The notes: generated by a model not told the origin, from the sequence alone. A stretch of 64,000 nt of DNA from Gemmatirosa kalamazoonensis (GCF_000522985.1 NZ_CP007128.1:3952220-4016219); one strand, 5' to 3'; positions 50,778-59,787 are shown, counted from the stretch's first letter. Numbers and translations are program-made.

Positions 50778-51836
50778 TCAGTGTAGCAGGTCGGAGATGA
50801 GGCGCGAGGTGTGGCTCACGAGCGAGATGACCTTCTCGTACGGCATCCGGGTGGGCCCGATGACGCCGATGACGCCGGTGAGCGCGCCGGCGCGGTACTC
50901 CGCGGTCACGACGGTGAACGGCTCGAGGCGCGGATCCCCGTGCTCGGCGCCGATGGTGATCGAGAGGCCCGTGTGGGAGCCCGCACCCCGGCGGCGCAGC
51001 AGCGCACCGAGCTCCTCCGGCGTCTCGGTCAGCTCGAGCAGACGGCGCATGCGGTCGCCGCTCGCGAACTCCGGCTGATCGGCGAGCAGCGACGCCTGGC
51101 CGAGGACGACGTCGCGCGCATCCGCGGCCGCGGCGTCGAACAGCCGGGCGCCGCCGGCGACGAAGATGTTCAGGAGCTCGTCCCCGCCGGCCGCCGCGGC
51201 GTCGCGCAGCCGCTCGGACAGCGAGTCGCGCACGTCCGACAGGCGGACACCCGCCAGCCGCTCGTTCAGCACCCGGGCGACCTCGAAGACGGCGTCGTCG
51301 GCGATCTCACCGGGAACCTCGACGAAGATCGTCCGGATGCCGCCGCTGTCGAGCGTGAGCACCATCAGCAGCCGGTCGCTCGACAGTCGCACGAGGTCGA
51401 GGCGCCGGAGCACCGCCTCCTCGAACCGCGGCCCGACGGCCACGCCCAGCTCCTGGGTGAGGACCCCGAGGCTCTGCGCGGCGCGGCGCAGGATCGCCTC
51501 GATCGTCGACCCCCCGGCCACGATCTCCTCGGCCAGCCGCGCGCCCTCCGCCCCCGCCACGAGCGCGCGCCGACCCATCGACTCGGCGATGAGATGGTCG
51601 ACGTACAGCCGGTACGCCTTGTGGGTGGGCACGCGGCCGGCCGACGTGTGCGGGTGCGACAGGAAGCCCTTGTCCTCCAGGTCGCTCATCGTGTTGCGGA
51701 TCGTGGCCGGCGACACGCCGAGCCCGAACCGCCGCGAGATGGTGCGCGAGCCCGCAGGCTCCGCCGTGGCGACGTAGCTCTGGATGACCGCCGCGAGGAC
51801 GCGGCGCTCGCGGTCCGTGAGCTCCTGAGACGACAT
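50778..51836 (-). CDS. hrcA: Heat-inducible transcription repressor HrcA
   Basis: Repressor of class I heat-shock genes that binds CIRCE elements and is folded by GroE. It is 352 aa. The N-terminal winged helix is LTDRERRVLAAVIQSYVATAEPAGSRTI (positions 6-33) with LGVSPATIRNTMSDLEDKGFL. Then come HPHTSAGRVPTHKAYRLYVD and a GAF-like dimerisation domain (LVRLSSDRLLMVLTLDSG). The ATG at 51836 has no ribosome-binding site and lies about where the predicted transcript begins. I find no CIRCE (TTAGCACTC-N9-GAGTGCTAA) in the window. Confidence 0.95.
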   Translation of the reverse strand: MSSQELTDRERRVLAAVIQSYVATAEPAGSRTISRRFGLGVSPATIRNTMSDLEDKGFLSHPHTSAGRVPTHKAYRLYVDHLIAESMGRRALVAGAEGARLAEEIVAGGSTIEAILRRAAQSLGVLTQELGVAVGPRFEEAVLRRLDLVRLSSDRLLMVLTLDSGGIRTIFVEVPGEIADDAVFEVARVLNERLAGVRLSDVRDSLSERLRDAAAAGGDELLNIFVAGGARLFDAAAADARDVVLGQASLLADQPEFASGDRMRRLLELTETPEELGALLRRRGAGSHTGLSITIGAEHGDPRLEPFTVVTAEYRAGALTGVIGVIGPTRMPYEKVISLVSHTSRLISDLLH

Positions 51837-51843
51837 AAGTTAC

Positions 51844-51873
51844 GGAATATCAGCGACTTCGGAGTACTGTCAA
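51844..51873 (-). promoter_or_regulatory. Predicted hrcA promoter (possibly leaderless)
   Basis: On the minus strand TTGACA (51873-51868), 18 bases, TATTCC (51849-51844). The -35 lies inside the 3' end of hemW. A start site 6-8 bases after the -10 would coincide with the hrcA ATG, giving a leaderless mRNA. The -10 is a weak match. Confidence 0.45.
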
Positions 51874-52998
51874 GTCTGCCGCGAGGGCGTCCAGCCGCAG
51901 CCAGCCGGCGGCCGTGAGCCGCAGCCGGGCGCCATCCAGCGTGGCCCAACCCTGGTCGATCCAGGGCGCGACCCGCGCCGCCTCGCCCGGCTCCAGCACC
52001 AGCCCATCGGTGGTTCGGAGGCCGAGGTAGACCGATTCGGCCGCCCGGTCCGCCGGCTGCAGCTGCTCCTGCCCGGCCACCGGGTCGCACCCCGTCTCGA
52101 GCTGGCGCACCCACTCGGCGTAGGCGGCCGCGTTCCACCGCCGAACGCCGCCGTCGAAGCCGTGCGCCGCGGGACCGAGCCCCACGTAGGGTACGCCGCG
52201 CCAGTAGCTCGAGTTGTGGCGCGAGCGCCGCCCGGGACGGCCGAAGTTCGACACCTCGTAGTGCTCGAAGCCGGCGGCGCCCATCGTCTCGTGGGCGCGG
52301 AGGAACTCGTCGGCGTACCGGTCCTCGTCGGCCTCGGCCACCGTCCCGCGCTCGTGCCACCGGCCGAGCGGCGTGCCCGGCTCGATGGTCAGGCCGTACA
52401 ACGACAGGTGGTCGGGCGCGAGGGCGAGGGCGTGCGCGAGGTCGCGGTCCCAGTCGCGCTCGAGCGCCGTGGGCACGGCGAAGATCAAGTCGAGCGACAG
52501 GTTCCCGATGCCCGCGCCGCGGAGCGCGTCGACCGCGCGGCCCACCTGCTCGACGTCGTGCGTGCGGTGCATCCAGCGCAGCACGTCGCGGTCGAACGAC
52601 TGGCTGCCGAGCGACACTCGGTTCACGCCAGCGTCGCGCCAGGCCCGCGCCGCGTCGGCCGAGACGTCGTCGGGGTTCGCCTCGATCGTGACTTCGGCGT
52701 CGGGCGCGAGCGGGAACCAGTCGCGCACCGCGTCGAGCGCCGCGGCCACGCCCGCGCCACCCAGCCGCGACGGCGTTCCTCCACCGAGGTAGAGCGTGTC
52801 GAGCGGCTCGAGCCCGGCGTGGGCGGGCTCCCCGAACCTCACCGCGAGCTCCTTCCGCAGGGCGTCGACGTACTCGTTCACCGGCACGACGCGACGGACG
52901 GCGATGGCGAAGTCGCAGTACGAGCAGCGGCGAGCGCAGAACGGGACGTGGACGTAGACGTGGCGGGCGGGCACGCGCGGCGGGACGACCAGGGCCAT
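51850..52998 (-). CDS. hemW: HemW-type radical SAM protein (heme chaperone)
   Basis: It is 382 aa. The radical-SAM cysteines are 21, 25 and 28 (CARRCSYCDF), within VYVHVPFC. LYLGGGTPSRL, VTIEANPDDV, VSLGSQSFDRDVLRWMHR and SLYGLTIEPGTPL follow, with NSSYWRGVPYVGLGPAAHGF in the second half. HemW has been shown to insert heme rather than act as coproporphyrinogen dehydrogenase; the family is often misnamed HemN. The ATG at 52998 is preferred. Directly before hrcA, a common order. Confidence 0.93.
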   Translation of the reverse strand: MALVVPPRVPARHVYVHVPFCARRCSYCDFAIAVRRVVPVNEYVDALRKELAVRFGEPAHAGLEPLDTLYLGGGTPSRLGGAGVAAALDAVRDWFPLAPDAEVTIEANPDDVSADAARAWRDAGVNRVSLGSQSFDRDVLRWMHRTHDVEQVGRAVDALRGAGIGNLSLDLIFAVPTALERDWDRDLAHALALAPDHLSLYGLTIEPGTPLGRWHERGTVAEADEDRYADEFLRAHETMGAAGFEHYEVSNFGRPGRRSRHNSSYWRGVPYVGLGPAAHGFDGGVRRWNAAAYAEWVRQLETGCDPVAGQEQLQPADRAAESVYLGLRTTDGLVLEPGEAARVAPWIDQGWATLDGARLRLTAAGWLRLDALAADLTVLRSR

Positions 52999-53032
52999 GA
53001 CGCTCAGTCTACCCCGGCGAACGGCTTTCGAC

Positions 53033-54169
53033 TCAGCCGCGGGCGATCGACCCGTCGAACGCCGTGCGCAGCCGGCCGAGCGCCTCGAGCGCGCCGACCG
53101 CGGCAGCGCAGGCCCGGACGTCGAGGTGCGCGCGTGCCGAGAGCTCGTCGAGGTCGCGGGCCGGCTCGGCGAGCGCGGCCCAGATGCGGCGGCCAGCGTC
53201 GTCCATGCCCGGCGGCTCGTCGGCCAGACCAGGTCCACGGCCCACGTAGCCCGCCTCGACGCCGACGAGCGCCAGCAGGTCGCGCGGCTCGGCGATCACG
53301 GCGGCGCCGTCGCGAAGCAGCGCGTTGGAGCCGGCGGCCTGCGCGACGTCCACCGCGCCCGGCACTGCGCCGACGTCGCGGCCGAGGTCTAGCGCGACGC
53401 CGGCGGTGATCAGCGCGCCGCTCTTCGGGCCCGCTTCGACCACGACCGTCGCGCGCGAGATCGCGGCGACGATGCGGTTGCGGCGCGGAAACGCGCCCGC
53501 CGACGGCGCCGTTCCCGGCGGCAGCTCGGAGAGCACGAGCCCGTCGCGGACGATGCGCGCGTGCAGGCCGCGCTCGGTGCGCGGGTACGGAACGTCGGCG
53601 CCGCTGCCCAGCACGGCGATGGTCCCGCCGCGCTCGCGCAGCGCGCCCTCGTGCGTCGCCGCGTCGATGCCGCGGGCCATCCCGCTCACGACGATCACCC
53701 CGGCGCTCGAGGCGGCGCGGCCGAGCGCCTCGGCGACCCGCAGCCCGTACGTCGTGGCCGAGCGCGTGCCGACGATGCCGACGCGCACGCGCTCGGGCGC
53801 GAGCAGCGCGACGTCGCCGAGCGCCCAGAGCGCCGGCGGCGGGTCGGGGAGCTGCGTGAGCGACGTCGGGTAGTCCGCGTCGCCGAGCAGCAGCAGCGCG
53901 ATGCCGGCTCGGTGCGCGTTCGCGAGCGCGACGTCGGCCGCATCGAGCGCGCGCTCGCGCTGCGCGACACCCACGCGGCGCGCCAGGCTCGCATCCGCAC
54001 CGCCGTCGGCGAGCGCCCAACGGCGGTACGTGACCGGCCCGACGCGGTCGACGAGCGACAGCGCGAGCGCGGCGCGCCGGTCCGCGCTCGGCGGGACGCG
54101 CTGCTCGCCCGCGTCGGTCGGGAGCGCGGAGGCCTGCGGAGGGGCGGCCGGCGACTCGGCGGAACGCAT
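53033..54169 (-). CDS. dprA: DNA-processing protein DprA
   Basis: Loads RecA on incoming single strands in natural transformation. It is 378 aa. An N-terminal helical region and linker precede the Rossmann-like domain: VGIVGTRSATTYGLRVAEAL, VVSGMARGIDAATHEGAL, TIAVLGSGADVPYP, the PPGTAPSAGAFPRRNRI loop and VVEAGPKSGALITAGVAL. A C-terminal winged-helix segment (DDAGRRIWAAL ... DLDELSARAHL) is present. The ATG at 54169 is five bases after the obgE stop; an ATG 75 bases upstream would overlap obgE. Presence alone does not prove competence. Confidence 0.94.
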   Translation of the reverse strand: MRSAESPAAPPQASALPTDAGEQRVPPSADRRAALALSLVDRVGPVTYRRWALADGGADASLARRVGVAQRERALDAADVALANAHRAGIALLLLGDADYPTSLTQLPDPPPALWALGDVALLAPERVRVGIVGTRSATTYGLRVAEALGRAASSAGVIVVSGMARGIDAATHEGALRERGGTIAVLGSGADVPYPRTERGLHARIVRDGLVLSELPPGTAPSAGAFPRRNRIVAAISRATVVVEAGPKSGALITAGVALDLGRDVGAVPGAVDVAQAAGSNALLRDGAAVIAEPRDLLALVGVEAGYVGRGPGLADEPPGMDDAGRRIWAALAEPARDLDELSARAHLDVRACAAAVGALEALGRLRTAFDGSIARG

Positions 54170-54174
54170 CGCGC

Positions 54175-55194
54175 CTACGGCAGCTCCGCGTCCTCCGTCG
54201 GGCGCTCCACCGATCGGCGCAGCGCGAGCAGCTCGGTCCACCACGCGGCGAGCATCGCGTCGAGCCCGGTGCGGCCGGCGGCGCTCACGGCCACCGTCGC
54301 GAACGCGTCGGGCGCCTCGATCGGCGGCACGTACTCCTCGCCGAGCAGGTCGAGCTTCGTGAACACCACGCAGTGCGGCTTCGTCGCGAGCTCCTCGGAG
54401 TACGCGCCGATCTCGGCGCGGAGCTGGTCGTACTCCGCCTGCCAGTCCATCGCGTCGATCGGGATGAGGAACGCGAGCACGCGCGTGCGCTCGATGTGCC
54501 GCAGGAACTGGAGGCCGAGCCCCTTCCCCTCGTGCGCGCCCTCGATGATCCCCGGGATGTCGGCGACGACGAACGTGCGATGCCCGCTGAGCTGCACGAC
54601 GCCGAGGTTCGGCTCGATCGTCGTGAATGGATAGTCGGCGATCTTCGGCCGCGCGGCGGAGATCACCGACAGCAGCGTCGACTTGCCCGCGTTAGGCTGC
54701 CCGACGAGACCGACGTCGGCGATGAGCTTGAGCTCGAGCTCCAGCGACCGCACCTCGCCCTCGTCGCCCGGCTCCCACTCCCGCGGCGCCTGGTGCGTCG
54801 CGGTCGCGAACTTCGCGTTGCCGCGTCCTCCGCGGCCGCCCTTCGCGACGATGATCTCCTGGCCGTGCTCGACGACCTCGCCGAGGAACTCGTTCGTCTC
54901 CGCGTCGCGCAGGACCGTACCGGGCGGCACGGGCAGCACGACGTCGGCGCCCGAGCGGCCGCTCTTGTTGGAGCCCGAGCCGTGGTCGCCGCGCTCCGCC
55001 TTCCACGAGTCGCGGTAGGTGTAGTCGAGCAGCGTGCCGAGGTTGCGGTCGGCGCGCACGATCACGTCGCCGCCGCGCCCACCGTCGCCGCCGTCCGGAC
55101 CACCCATGGGGACGAACTTCTCGCGCCGGAACGAGCTCGCGCCCGACCCGCCGGTCCCCGCTTCCACGCGCACGACGACACGATCGATGAACAT
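54175..55194 (-). CDS. obgE: GTPase Obg/CgtA
   Basis: Essential ribosome-assembly and stress GTPase. It is 339 aa. The glycine-rich Obg fold covers residues 1-158 (FVPMGGPDGGDGGRGGDVIV). G1 is GQPNAGKS at 165-172, followed by the switch region with TTIEPN, G3 DIPGIIEGAHEGKGLGLQF, and NKxD-like VVFTKLDLL. The P-loop Pro-Asn codons carry an octamer copy (54691). AGGA precedes the ATG at 55194. Confidence 0.96.
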   Translation of the reverse strand: MFIDRVVVRVEAGTGGSGASSFRREKFVPMGGPDGGDGGRGGDVIVRADRNLGTLLDYTYRDSWKAERGDHGSGSNKSGRSGADVVLPVPPGTVLRDAETNEFLGEVVEHGQEIIVAKGGRGGRGNAKFATATHQAPREWEPGDEGEVRSLELELKLIADVGLVGQPNAGKSTLLSVISAARPKIADYPFTTIEPNLGVVQLSGHRTFVVADIPGIIEGAHEGKGLGLQFLRHIERTRVLAFLIPIDAMDWQAEYDQLRAEIGAYSEELATKPHCVVFTKLDLLGEEYVPPIEAPDAFATVAVSAAGRTGLDAMLAAWWTELLALRRSVERPTEDAELP

Positions 55195-55200
55195 GAGGTC

Positions 55201-55926
55201 CTAGTCGGTTTCTTGTGCGCGCGCGCTCAGGTGGCCGCCGACGCGCCTCCACAGCCGCTCCGCGCGTTCGACGTCGCGCCCCGGGAGCACGTCGCGCAGC
55301 GCGGCGAGCGTCGCATCCAGCTCCCCACGCGTGGCGCCGGCGTTCAGCGCGCCGTGCAGGTGCGAGTGCAACTGACGCTCCTGCCGCAGCGCCGCGCACG
55401 CGGCGACGATGCACAGCTCGCGACGCTTCAGGTCGAGCGCGCTCCGCGCGAGCACCTTGCCGTACCCCTCCACGATCATCCACTCGTCGAGCGCGGGATG
55501 CAGCTCGGCGATGTTGTGCCGCAGGCGCTCGTAGAAGCGGCCATACACCGTGGCGCAGGTGACCTCGCCGCGCGCGCGCCACGCCGCGGTGTCGTCGCGT
55601 GCCGCATCCTCGTCGCGCGGCGGCGCCTTGCGGCCGGACGCTCGGCGCCACTCGCGCATCGCGTTCAGCGCGCGCGGCAGGCCGGCGAACAGGTACGATT
55701 GCAGGATCAGCTCCTCCACCGTCTCGGGATCGGAGACGCGCGTCGCCGACAGCAGCTCCGTGCGGAGCTCGGGCTCGTCGGCCGTGCAGATCACGGCGCT
55801 GAGCCGCACCAGGCGGCGCGTGTCGTCGTCGAGCGCGGCCACGATGCGCGACGCGGTGCCGGGCTCCGGTGCCGATTCATCGCGCGTGGTGTCCTGCCAT
55901 TGCGGCGTCGCCGAGTCGTCGCTCAC
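55201..55926 (-). CDS. Carboxymuconolactone-decarboxylase-like protein
   Basis: It is 241 aa. An all-helical core like the AhpD/CMD fold: VEELILQSYLFAGLPRALNAMREWR, then LDLKRRELCIVAACAALRQ, then QLHSHLHGALNAGATRGELDATL, with the family E..C..H pattern. Both the peroxidase-like and decarboxylase-like branches share this core. Only a single Cys (in ELCIVAACAAL, plus another three residues on) is visible, so peroxidase activity is uncertain. The GTG at 55926 overlaps the asparaginase stop (GTGA). The substrate is unknown. Confidence 0.75.
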   Translation of the reverse strand: MSDDSATPQWQDTTRDESAPEPGTASRIVAALDDDTRRLVRLSAVICTADEPELRTELLSATRVSDPETVEELILQSYLFAGLPRALNAMREWRRASGRKAPPRDEDAARDDTAAWRARGEVTCATVYGRFYERLRHNIAELHPALDEWMIVEGYGKVLARSALDLKRRELCIVAACAALRQERQLHSHLHGALNAGATRGELDATLAALRDVLPGRDVERAERLWRRVGGHLSARAQETD

Positions 55927-56909
55927 GACGCGAGCGTGACGTCGCCGACGATCTCGCCCCGCGTGTTGCGCACGGGCCGATCGAAGAACTCCGCGAGCCG
56001 CGGCGGCAGCGCGTGCGGCAGCGCGCCGAGGCACTGCAGCAGCCGCAGCACCGCCGGGAACTGCGCGCGCGGGGAGCCGTCCTCCACCTTCAGGGCGACG
56101 CCGATGCCGCGGTCGAGCAGCGCGACGGAGTGCACGCCCTCGGCGCCGATCTTCGCGACCACGCCGCCGTCGGTCTCCTCCATCAGCACCGTGTCGAAGC
56201 GGTCGGTGCCGCCGACGAGGAACGGGCGCGTGCGCATGGCGTGCGCGACGCGCGACGGCACGTCGTCGCCGCGCAGCACGGCGCCGGCGAGGCGCGAGTA
56301 CGCACGCGCCATCGCCTCGAGCGACATCCCGTAGACGACGACGCCGCAGCCGTCGACCGCGCGCAGCAGCGACGACGGCGCAACGCCGGTCCACCGCGCG
56401 ACCTCCTCGGTGCAGGCGCGCTGCACGGGATGCTCGTCGCGCTCGTAGCCCTCGGTCGACCACCCCTCGGTGCGCGCGCGCGCGAGCATCGCGGCGTGCT
56501 TGCCCGAGCAGTTGTTGTGCAGCCGGGTGGCGCGGATGCCGGACTCGCGGAGCAGCCGCGCGCCGCGCGGCGCGAGCGGGTCGTGCGGCCCGCAGGCGAG
56601 GTCGCCTTCCTCGAGATCGAGATCGCGCAGCATCGCGTGCACGATGGCGACGTGCTCCGGCTCCCCGCCGTGCGAGCCGCACGCGACCGCGAGCTGGTCG
56701 TCGCCCCACCCCGCGCGGTCGAAGCCGCCGCTCGCGACGAGCGGCATGACCTGGAACGGCTTCGCGCACGACCGCCAGAACGTGACGAGCGACGGATCGC
56801 CGGCGACGCCGACGAGCCGATCGTCGCCGACCACCGCGGCGTGCACGCGGTGCCTGGACTCGACCGCGCCACCGCGCGTGGCGACGACGTCGAGGTGGAA
56901 GGTGCGCAT
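55923..56909 (-). CDS. Asparaginase (asparaginase II / Rhizobium-type)
   Basis: It is 328 aa. RSCAKPFQVMPLVASGG near residue 48, CGSHGGEPEHVAIVHAML, the signature LHNNCSGKHAAMLARAR, and GVHSVALLDRGIGVALKVEDG all match the thermolabile-asparaginase family (Asparaginase_II), unrelated to the enteric enzymes. The family has an essential Ser-Lys pair and often binds zinc. The ATG at 56909 lies 15 bases beyond the T run of a strong terminator, so it needs a promoter inside that short gap or read-through. Confidence 0.85.
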   Translation of the reverse strand: MRTFHLDVVATRGGAVESRHRVHAAVVGDDRLVGVAGDPSLVTFWRSCAKPFQVMPLVASGGFDRAGWGDDQLAVACGSHGGEPEHVAIVHAMLRDLDLEEGDLACGPHDPLAPRGARLLRESGIRATRLHNNCSGKHAAMLARARTEGWSTEGYERDEHPVQRACTEEVARWTGVAPSSLLRAVDGCGVVVYGMSLEAMARAYSRLAGAVLRGDDVPSRVAHAMRTRPFLVGGTDRFDTVLMEETDGGVVAKIGAEGVHSVALLDRGIGVALKVEDGSPRAQFPAVLRLLQCLGALPHALPPRLAEFFDRPVRNTRGEIVGDVTLAS

Positions 56910-56920
56910 GGGGGAAACCT

Positions 56921-56997
56921 AAAAGGGCAGGAGGGCAAGAGGGCAGGAGGGCAGGAGCTTTCCCTTCCCCGCTCCTGCCCTCCTGCCCTCCTGCCCT
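56921..56997 (-). terminator. Strong intrinsic terminator built from repeated octamers
   Basis: A 27-bp stem with one mismatch (56932-56958 with 56971-56997) and a 12-base pyrimidine loop. The left arm is a tandem array of GGGCAGGA-like units and the right arm the complement. On the minus strand the hairpin is followed by TTTT. It starts inside the mlaD stop codon. Confidence 0.85.
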
Positions 56998-57973
56998 AGA
57001 AGACCTTGATCAGACCCTTCGTGTACTTCTGCGGATTGCGGCGCACGTCCTCGAGGATCGCGTTCAGGTCGGAGAGGGCCTTGTTGAGGTTGTCGTACGT
57101 CGCCTGGTCGTTCAGCAGGCGTGGAACGAGGCCGTTGCCACGCGTCATCAGCTTCGCGACGGAATCGGCGGTCGCGGTGATGCTCACGAGGCGCACGTAC
57201 AGCGAGTCGTCGTGCAGCAGCTTGCCGACCGTGCCCTCCGAGCGCGACACCTGGCCGACGAGCGTGTCGAGCGACGCGGTGGTGCGCGTGAGCGTGTTGT
57301 AGAGCGCGGGGTCGGTCATGAGACGGCCGATCGTGCCGTTCGGGTTCTGCATCCCGACGAGCAGCCGGTTCGTGCGCTCAAGCGTGCCCACGAGCTGGTC
57401 GTACAGCCCGCGGTTCGTGACGAGCTGGCCGACGGTGCCCTCGCCCTTCACGATGCCGCCGGTGATGCCGCGCAGGTCGTGCGTGAGGCCCACCACGTCG
57501 CCCACCGCGCCGGACGCCTGCTGGATGATCGTCTCGTACTCCACCGTCGGCGCGACGACGATCGTGTCGCGATTGCGCAGCGCGCTCGCGCGCATGGTGC
57601 CCGGCGAGATGTCGAACACGCGGTCGCCGAGCAGACCCTGCGTGCGCAGCCGCGCGCGCGAGTCGGCGCGCACCTGCTGCTGCACCTTCTGGTCGAGCTG
57701 CACGACGATGCGGAGGTTGCGCGTCGTGTCGTTGTCGATCGGCAGGAAGTCGATCGACGACACCGAGCCGACGAGCTGCCCGGCGACGGTCACCGCGCCG
57801 CCGACGCGGAGGCCGTTCGCGCTCGGCACGAACGCGATCAGCTCGTACTTCTTGCCGAGCAGGTTCGCCGCCTTCGCGAGCTTGTAGCCGCCGAACAGCA
57901 GCACCGCGAGCGCGACGAAGACCACCGCCACGACTCGCACATGCTCCCAGGTGATGAAGGTGCCGCGTTTCAT
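56996..57973 (-). CDS. mlaD: MCE/MlaD-family lipid-transport protein
   Basis: Substrate-binding ring of the Mla-type phospholipid transporter, anchored in the inner membrane. It is 325 aa. An N-terminal transmembrane helix (residues 13-33, VVAVVFVALAVLLFGGYKLA) is followed by the MCE domain (YELIAFVPSANGLRVGGAVTVAGQLVGSV) with LRTQGLLGDRVFDISPG. A long helical C-terminal part has repeated GTVGQLVTN, GTIGRLMTD, GTVGKLLHD units, each followed by LY. The ATG at 57973 is 21 bases after the mlaF stop. Confidence 0.9.
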   Translation of the reverse strand: MKRGTFITWEHVRVVAVVFVALAVLLFGGYKLAKAANLLGKKYELIAFVPSANGLRVGGAVTVAGQLVGSVSSIDFLPIDNDTTRNLRIVVQLDQKVQQQVRADSRARLRTQGLLGDRVFDISPGTMRASALRNRDTIVVAPTVEYETIIQQASGAVGDVVGLTHDLRGITGGIVKGEGTVGQLVTNRGLYDQLVGTLERTNRLLVGMQNPNGTIGRLMTDPALYNTLTRTTASLDTLVGQVSRSEGTVGKLLHDDSLYVRLVSITATADSVAKLMTRGNGLVPRLLNDQATYDNLNKALSDLNAILEDVRRNPQKYTKGLIKVF

Positions 57974-57994
57974 GTCGCGCGCTCGCTGGTGAAC

Positions 57995-58927
57995 CTAGAA
58001 GCCGCCAAGGAAGTCCTGGATGTACTTGTCGTCGCTCGCCGCCATCTCCTCGGGCGACCCGAAGAAGCGGATGTGCCGCTCGGCGAGCAGCGCGACGAAC
58101 GTCGCCATGCGAAACGCCGAGCGGATGTCGTGCGACACGACGATGCTGGTGACGCCCAGCTCGCGCTGCAGCTTGATGATGAGCCGAGTGATGGTGGCCG
58201 TCGTGAGCGGGTCGAGCCCCGACGTCGGCTCGTCGTAGAGCATCAGCTCCGGGTCGTTCGCGATCGCGCGCGCGATGCCGACGCGCTTGCGCATGCCGCC
58301 GGAGAGCGACGACGGCAGCAGCTCCATGATCTCGTCCGGGTTCAGGTCGACGAACTGGAGCTTCTGCCTGACCCGCCGCTCGATCTCGTCCTCGTCGTAA
58401 TCGGTGTGCTCGCGCAGCGGGTACGCGACGTTCTCGAAGATGCTCATGGAGTCGAACAGCGCGGCGCCCTGGAACACCATTCCCATCTTCTGGCGCACCC
58501 GGAGCGCGTCGCCGAACGACAGCTGCGTGATGTCCTCGCCGCCGACGTAGACGCGCCCGGAGTCGGGGACGAGGAGCCGCAGGATGAGCTTCAGCGTGGT
58601 GGACTTTCCGGTGCCCGACTCGCCGACGACGACGATCGTCTCGCCCTTCTTCGCGAGGAACGACACGTCCTCGAGGATCACGCGATCGTCGAACGCGAGG
58701 TGCACGCGCTCCAGCTCGATCACCGCGCCCGGCGCGGGGCCCGGGTCCTCCGCGCGCGGCCGCTCCTCGGCGGCGGCGCCGCTCGCGAGCTCGTCGCGGA
58801 TGGCCCGGCGCGCGCGGACGTCGGCAGGGGTGCGGCGGTCGGCGGCGCGGCGGTCGCCGGTCTCGGGCAACGCCTCGTCGGTGGGGCGCTCGGTCGTCGT
58901 CGGGTCGGAGTCGCGGGGTCCGGTCAC
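57995..58927 (-). CDS. mlaF: Mla-type ABC transporter ATP-binding protein
   Basis: It is 310 aa. A polar Arg/Asp-rich N-terminal extension (1-68) is unusual. The ATPase domain then has Walker A GESGTGKST (102-110), the Q-loop MVFQGAALFDSMSI, signature LSGGMRKRVGIARAIA, Walker B LMLYDEPTSGLDP and H-loop VSHD. The GTG at 58927 overlaps the mlaE stop. The extension could be an artefact if translation begins at a later GTG/TTG near residue 66. Confidence 0.93.
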   Translation of the reverse strand: MTGPRDSDPTTTERPTDEALPETGDRRAADRRTPADVRARRAIRDELASGAAAEERPRAEDPGPAPGAVIELERVHLAFDDRVILEDVSFLAKKGETIVVVGESGTGKSTTLKLILRLLVPDSGRVYVGGEDITQLSFGDALRVRQKMGMVFQGAALFDSMSIFENVAYPLREHTDYDEDEIERRVRQKLQFVDLNPDEIMELLPSSLSGGMRKRVGIARAIANDPELMLYDEPTSGLDPLTTATITRLIIKLQRELGVTSIVVSHDIRSAFRMATFVALLAERHIRFFGSPEEMAASDDKYIQDFLGGF

Positions 58928-59787
58928 GTGCCGAGGAGCGAGAGCAGGATCTGCGTGAGGAAGTAGTCCGACACCAGGATCGCGATGCTCGACGTCACCA
59001 CGGTGCGCGTGGTCGCGACGCCGACGCCCTCCGTGCCGCCGCTCGTCGCGAGCCCCTGGTAGCAGGCCGTCGTGGCGATGATCCCGCCGAACACGATCGG
59101 CTTCACGAGTCCCTGGATGAAGTCGTTCGGGACGATGCCGAACGTGAACCCGTTGCCGCGCAGCTGCTCCCACACCGTCTGCCAGTAGAACGACGTCGGC
59201 AGTCCGACGTAGAGCCGCGCGATGAGGTTCCCGCCGAGGATGCCCACGAGGTCGTTGATGACCGTCAGCACGGGCAGCATGATGACCCCCGCGAGCACCC
59301 GCGGCGTGACGAGCTTCTTGATCGGATCGGTGCCGAGGGTGTTCAGCGCGTCGATCTGCTCGGTGACGCGCATGGAGCCGATCTGCGCGGCGACGCCGGA
59401 GCCGACGCGCCCGGCGACCATGAGCCCCGCGAGCACGGGACCCAGCTCGCGCACCATCGACGCCGAGACGAGGCTGCCGATGTACTGCGTCGCGCCGAAC
59501 GTGCGGAGCTGCACGGACGACTGGAGCGCGAGCACCATCCCGGTGAAGAACCCGGTGAGCAGCACGATGCCGAGCGACTGGACCCCCATCGCGTCCATCT
59601 GCTGCACCAGATCGCCGGCGTAGAACGGGCGGGCGAAGATGAAGCGCAGCGCGTTGAAGACGAGCGCGAGATAGCTCTGGACGCCGGCGACCTTGGCCTT
59701 GGCGGCGGCGTTCAAGCGGGCGGCGAACGCGGGCAATCGATCCGTTGTGAGGGCGGAGGCGGTGCTGCTCGGCCGCCAGGGTGGCAA
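58924..59787 (-). CDS. mlaE: Mla-type ABC transporter permease
   Basis: It is up to 287 aa. Four to six hydrophobic segments (GIVLLTGFFTGMVLALQSS, VLAGLMVAGRVGSGVAAQIG, VLAGVIMLPVLTVINDLVGIL, TSSIAILVSDYFLTQILLSLL) and the family ELGPVLAGLMVAGRVG / MRVTEQIDALN core are present. There is no ATG near the 5' end. TTG at 59787, 59736 or 59715 could start it; the shorter ones fit the usual ~260 aa better. It is divergent from the heptose-kinase gene. Confidence 0.88.
   Translation of the reverse strand: MPPWRPSSTASALTTDRLPAFAARLNAAAKAKVAGVQSYLALVFNALRFIFARPFYAGDLVQQMDAMGVQSLGIVLLTGFFTGMVLALQSSVQLRTFGATQYIGSLVSASMVRELGPVLAGLMVAGRVGSGVAAQIGSMRVTEQIDALNTLGTDPIKKLVTPRVLAGVIMLPVLTVINDLVGILGGNLIARLYVGLPTSFYWQTVWEQLRGNGFTFGIVPNDFIQGLVKPIVFGGIIATTACYQGLATSGGTEGVGVATTRTVVTSSIAILVSDYFLTQILLSLLGT

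Noticed and set aside
51837-51900. CIRCE element before hrcA
   Set aside because: No TTAGCACTC or GAGTGCTAA half-site, nor a 9-spaced inverted repeat, is present.
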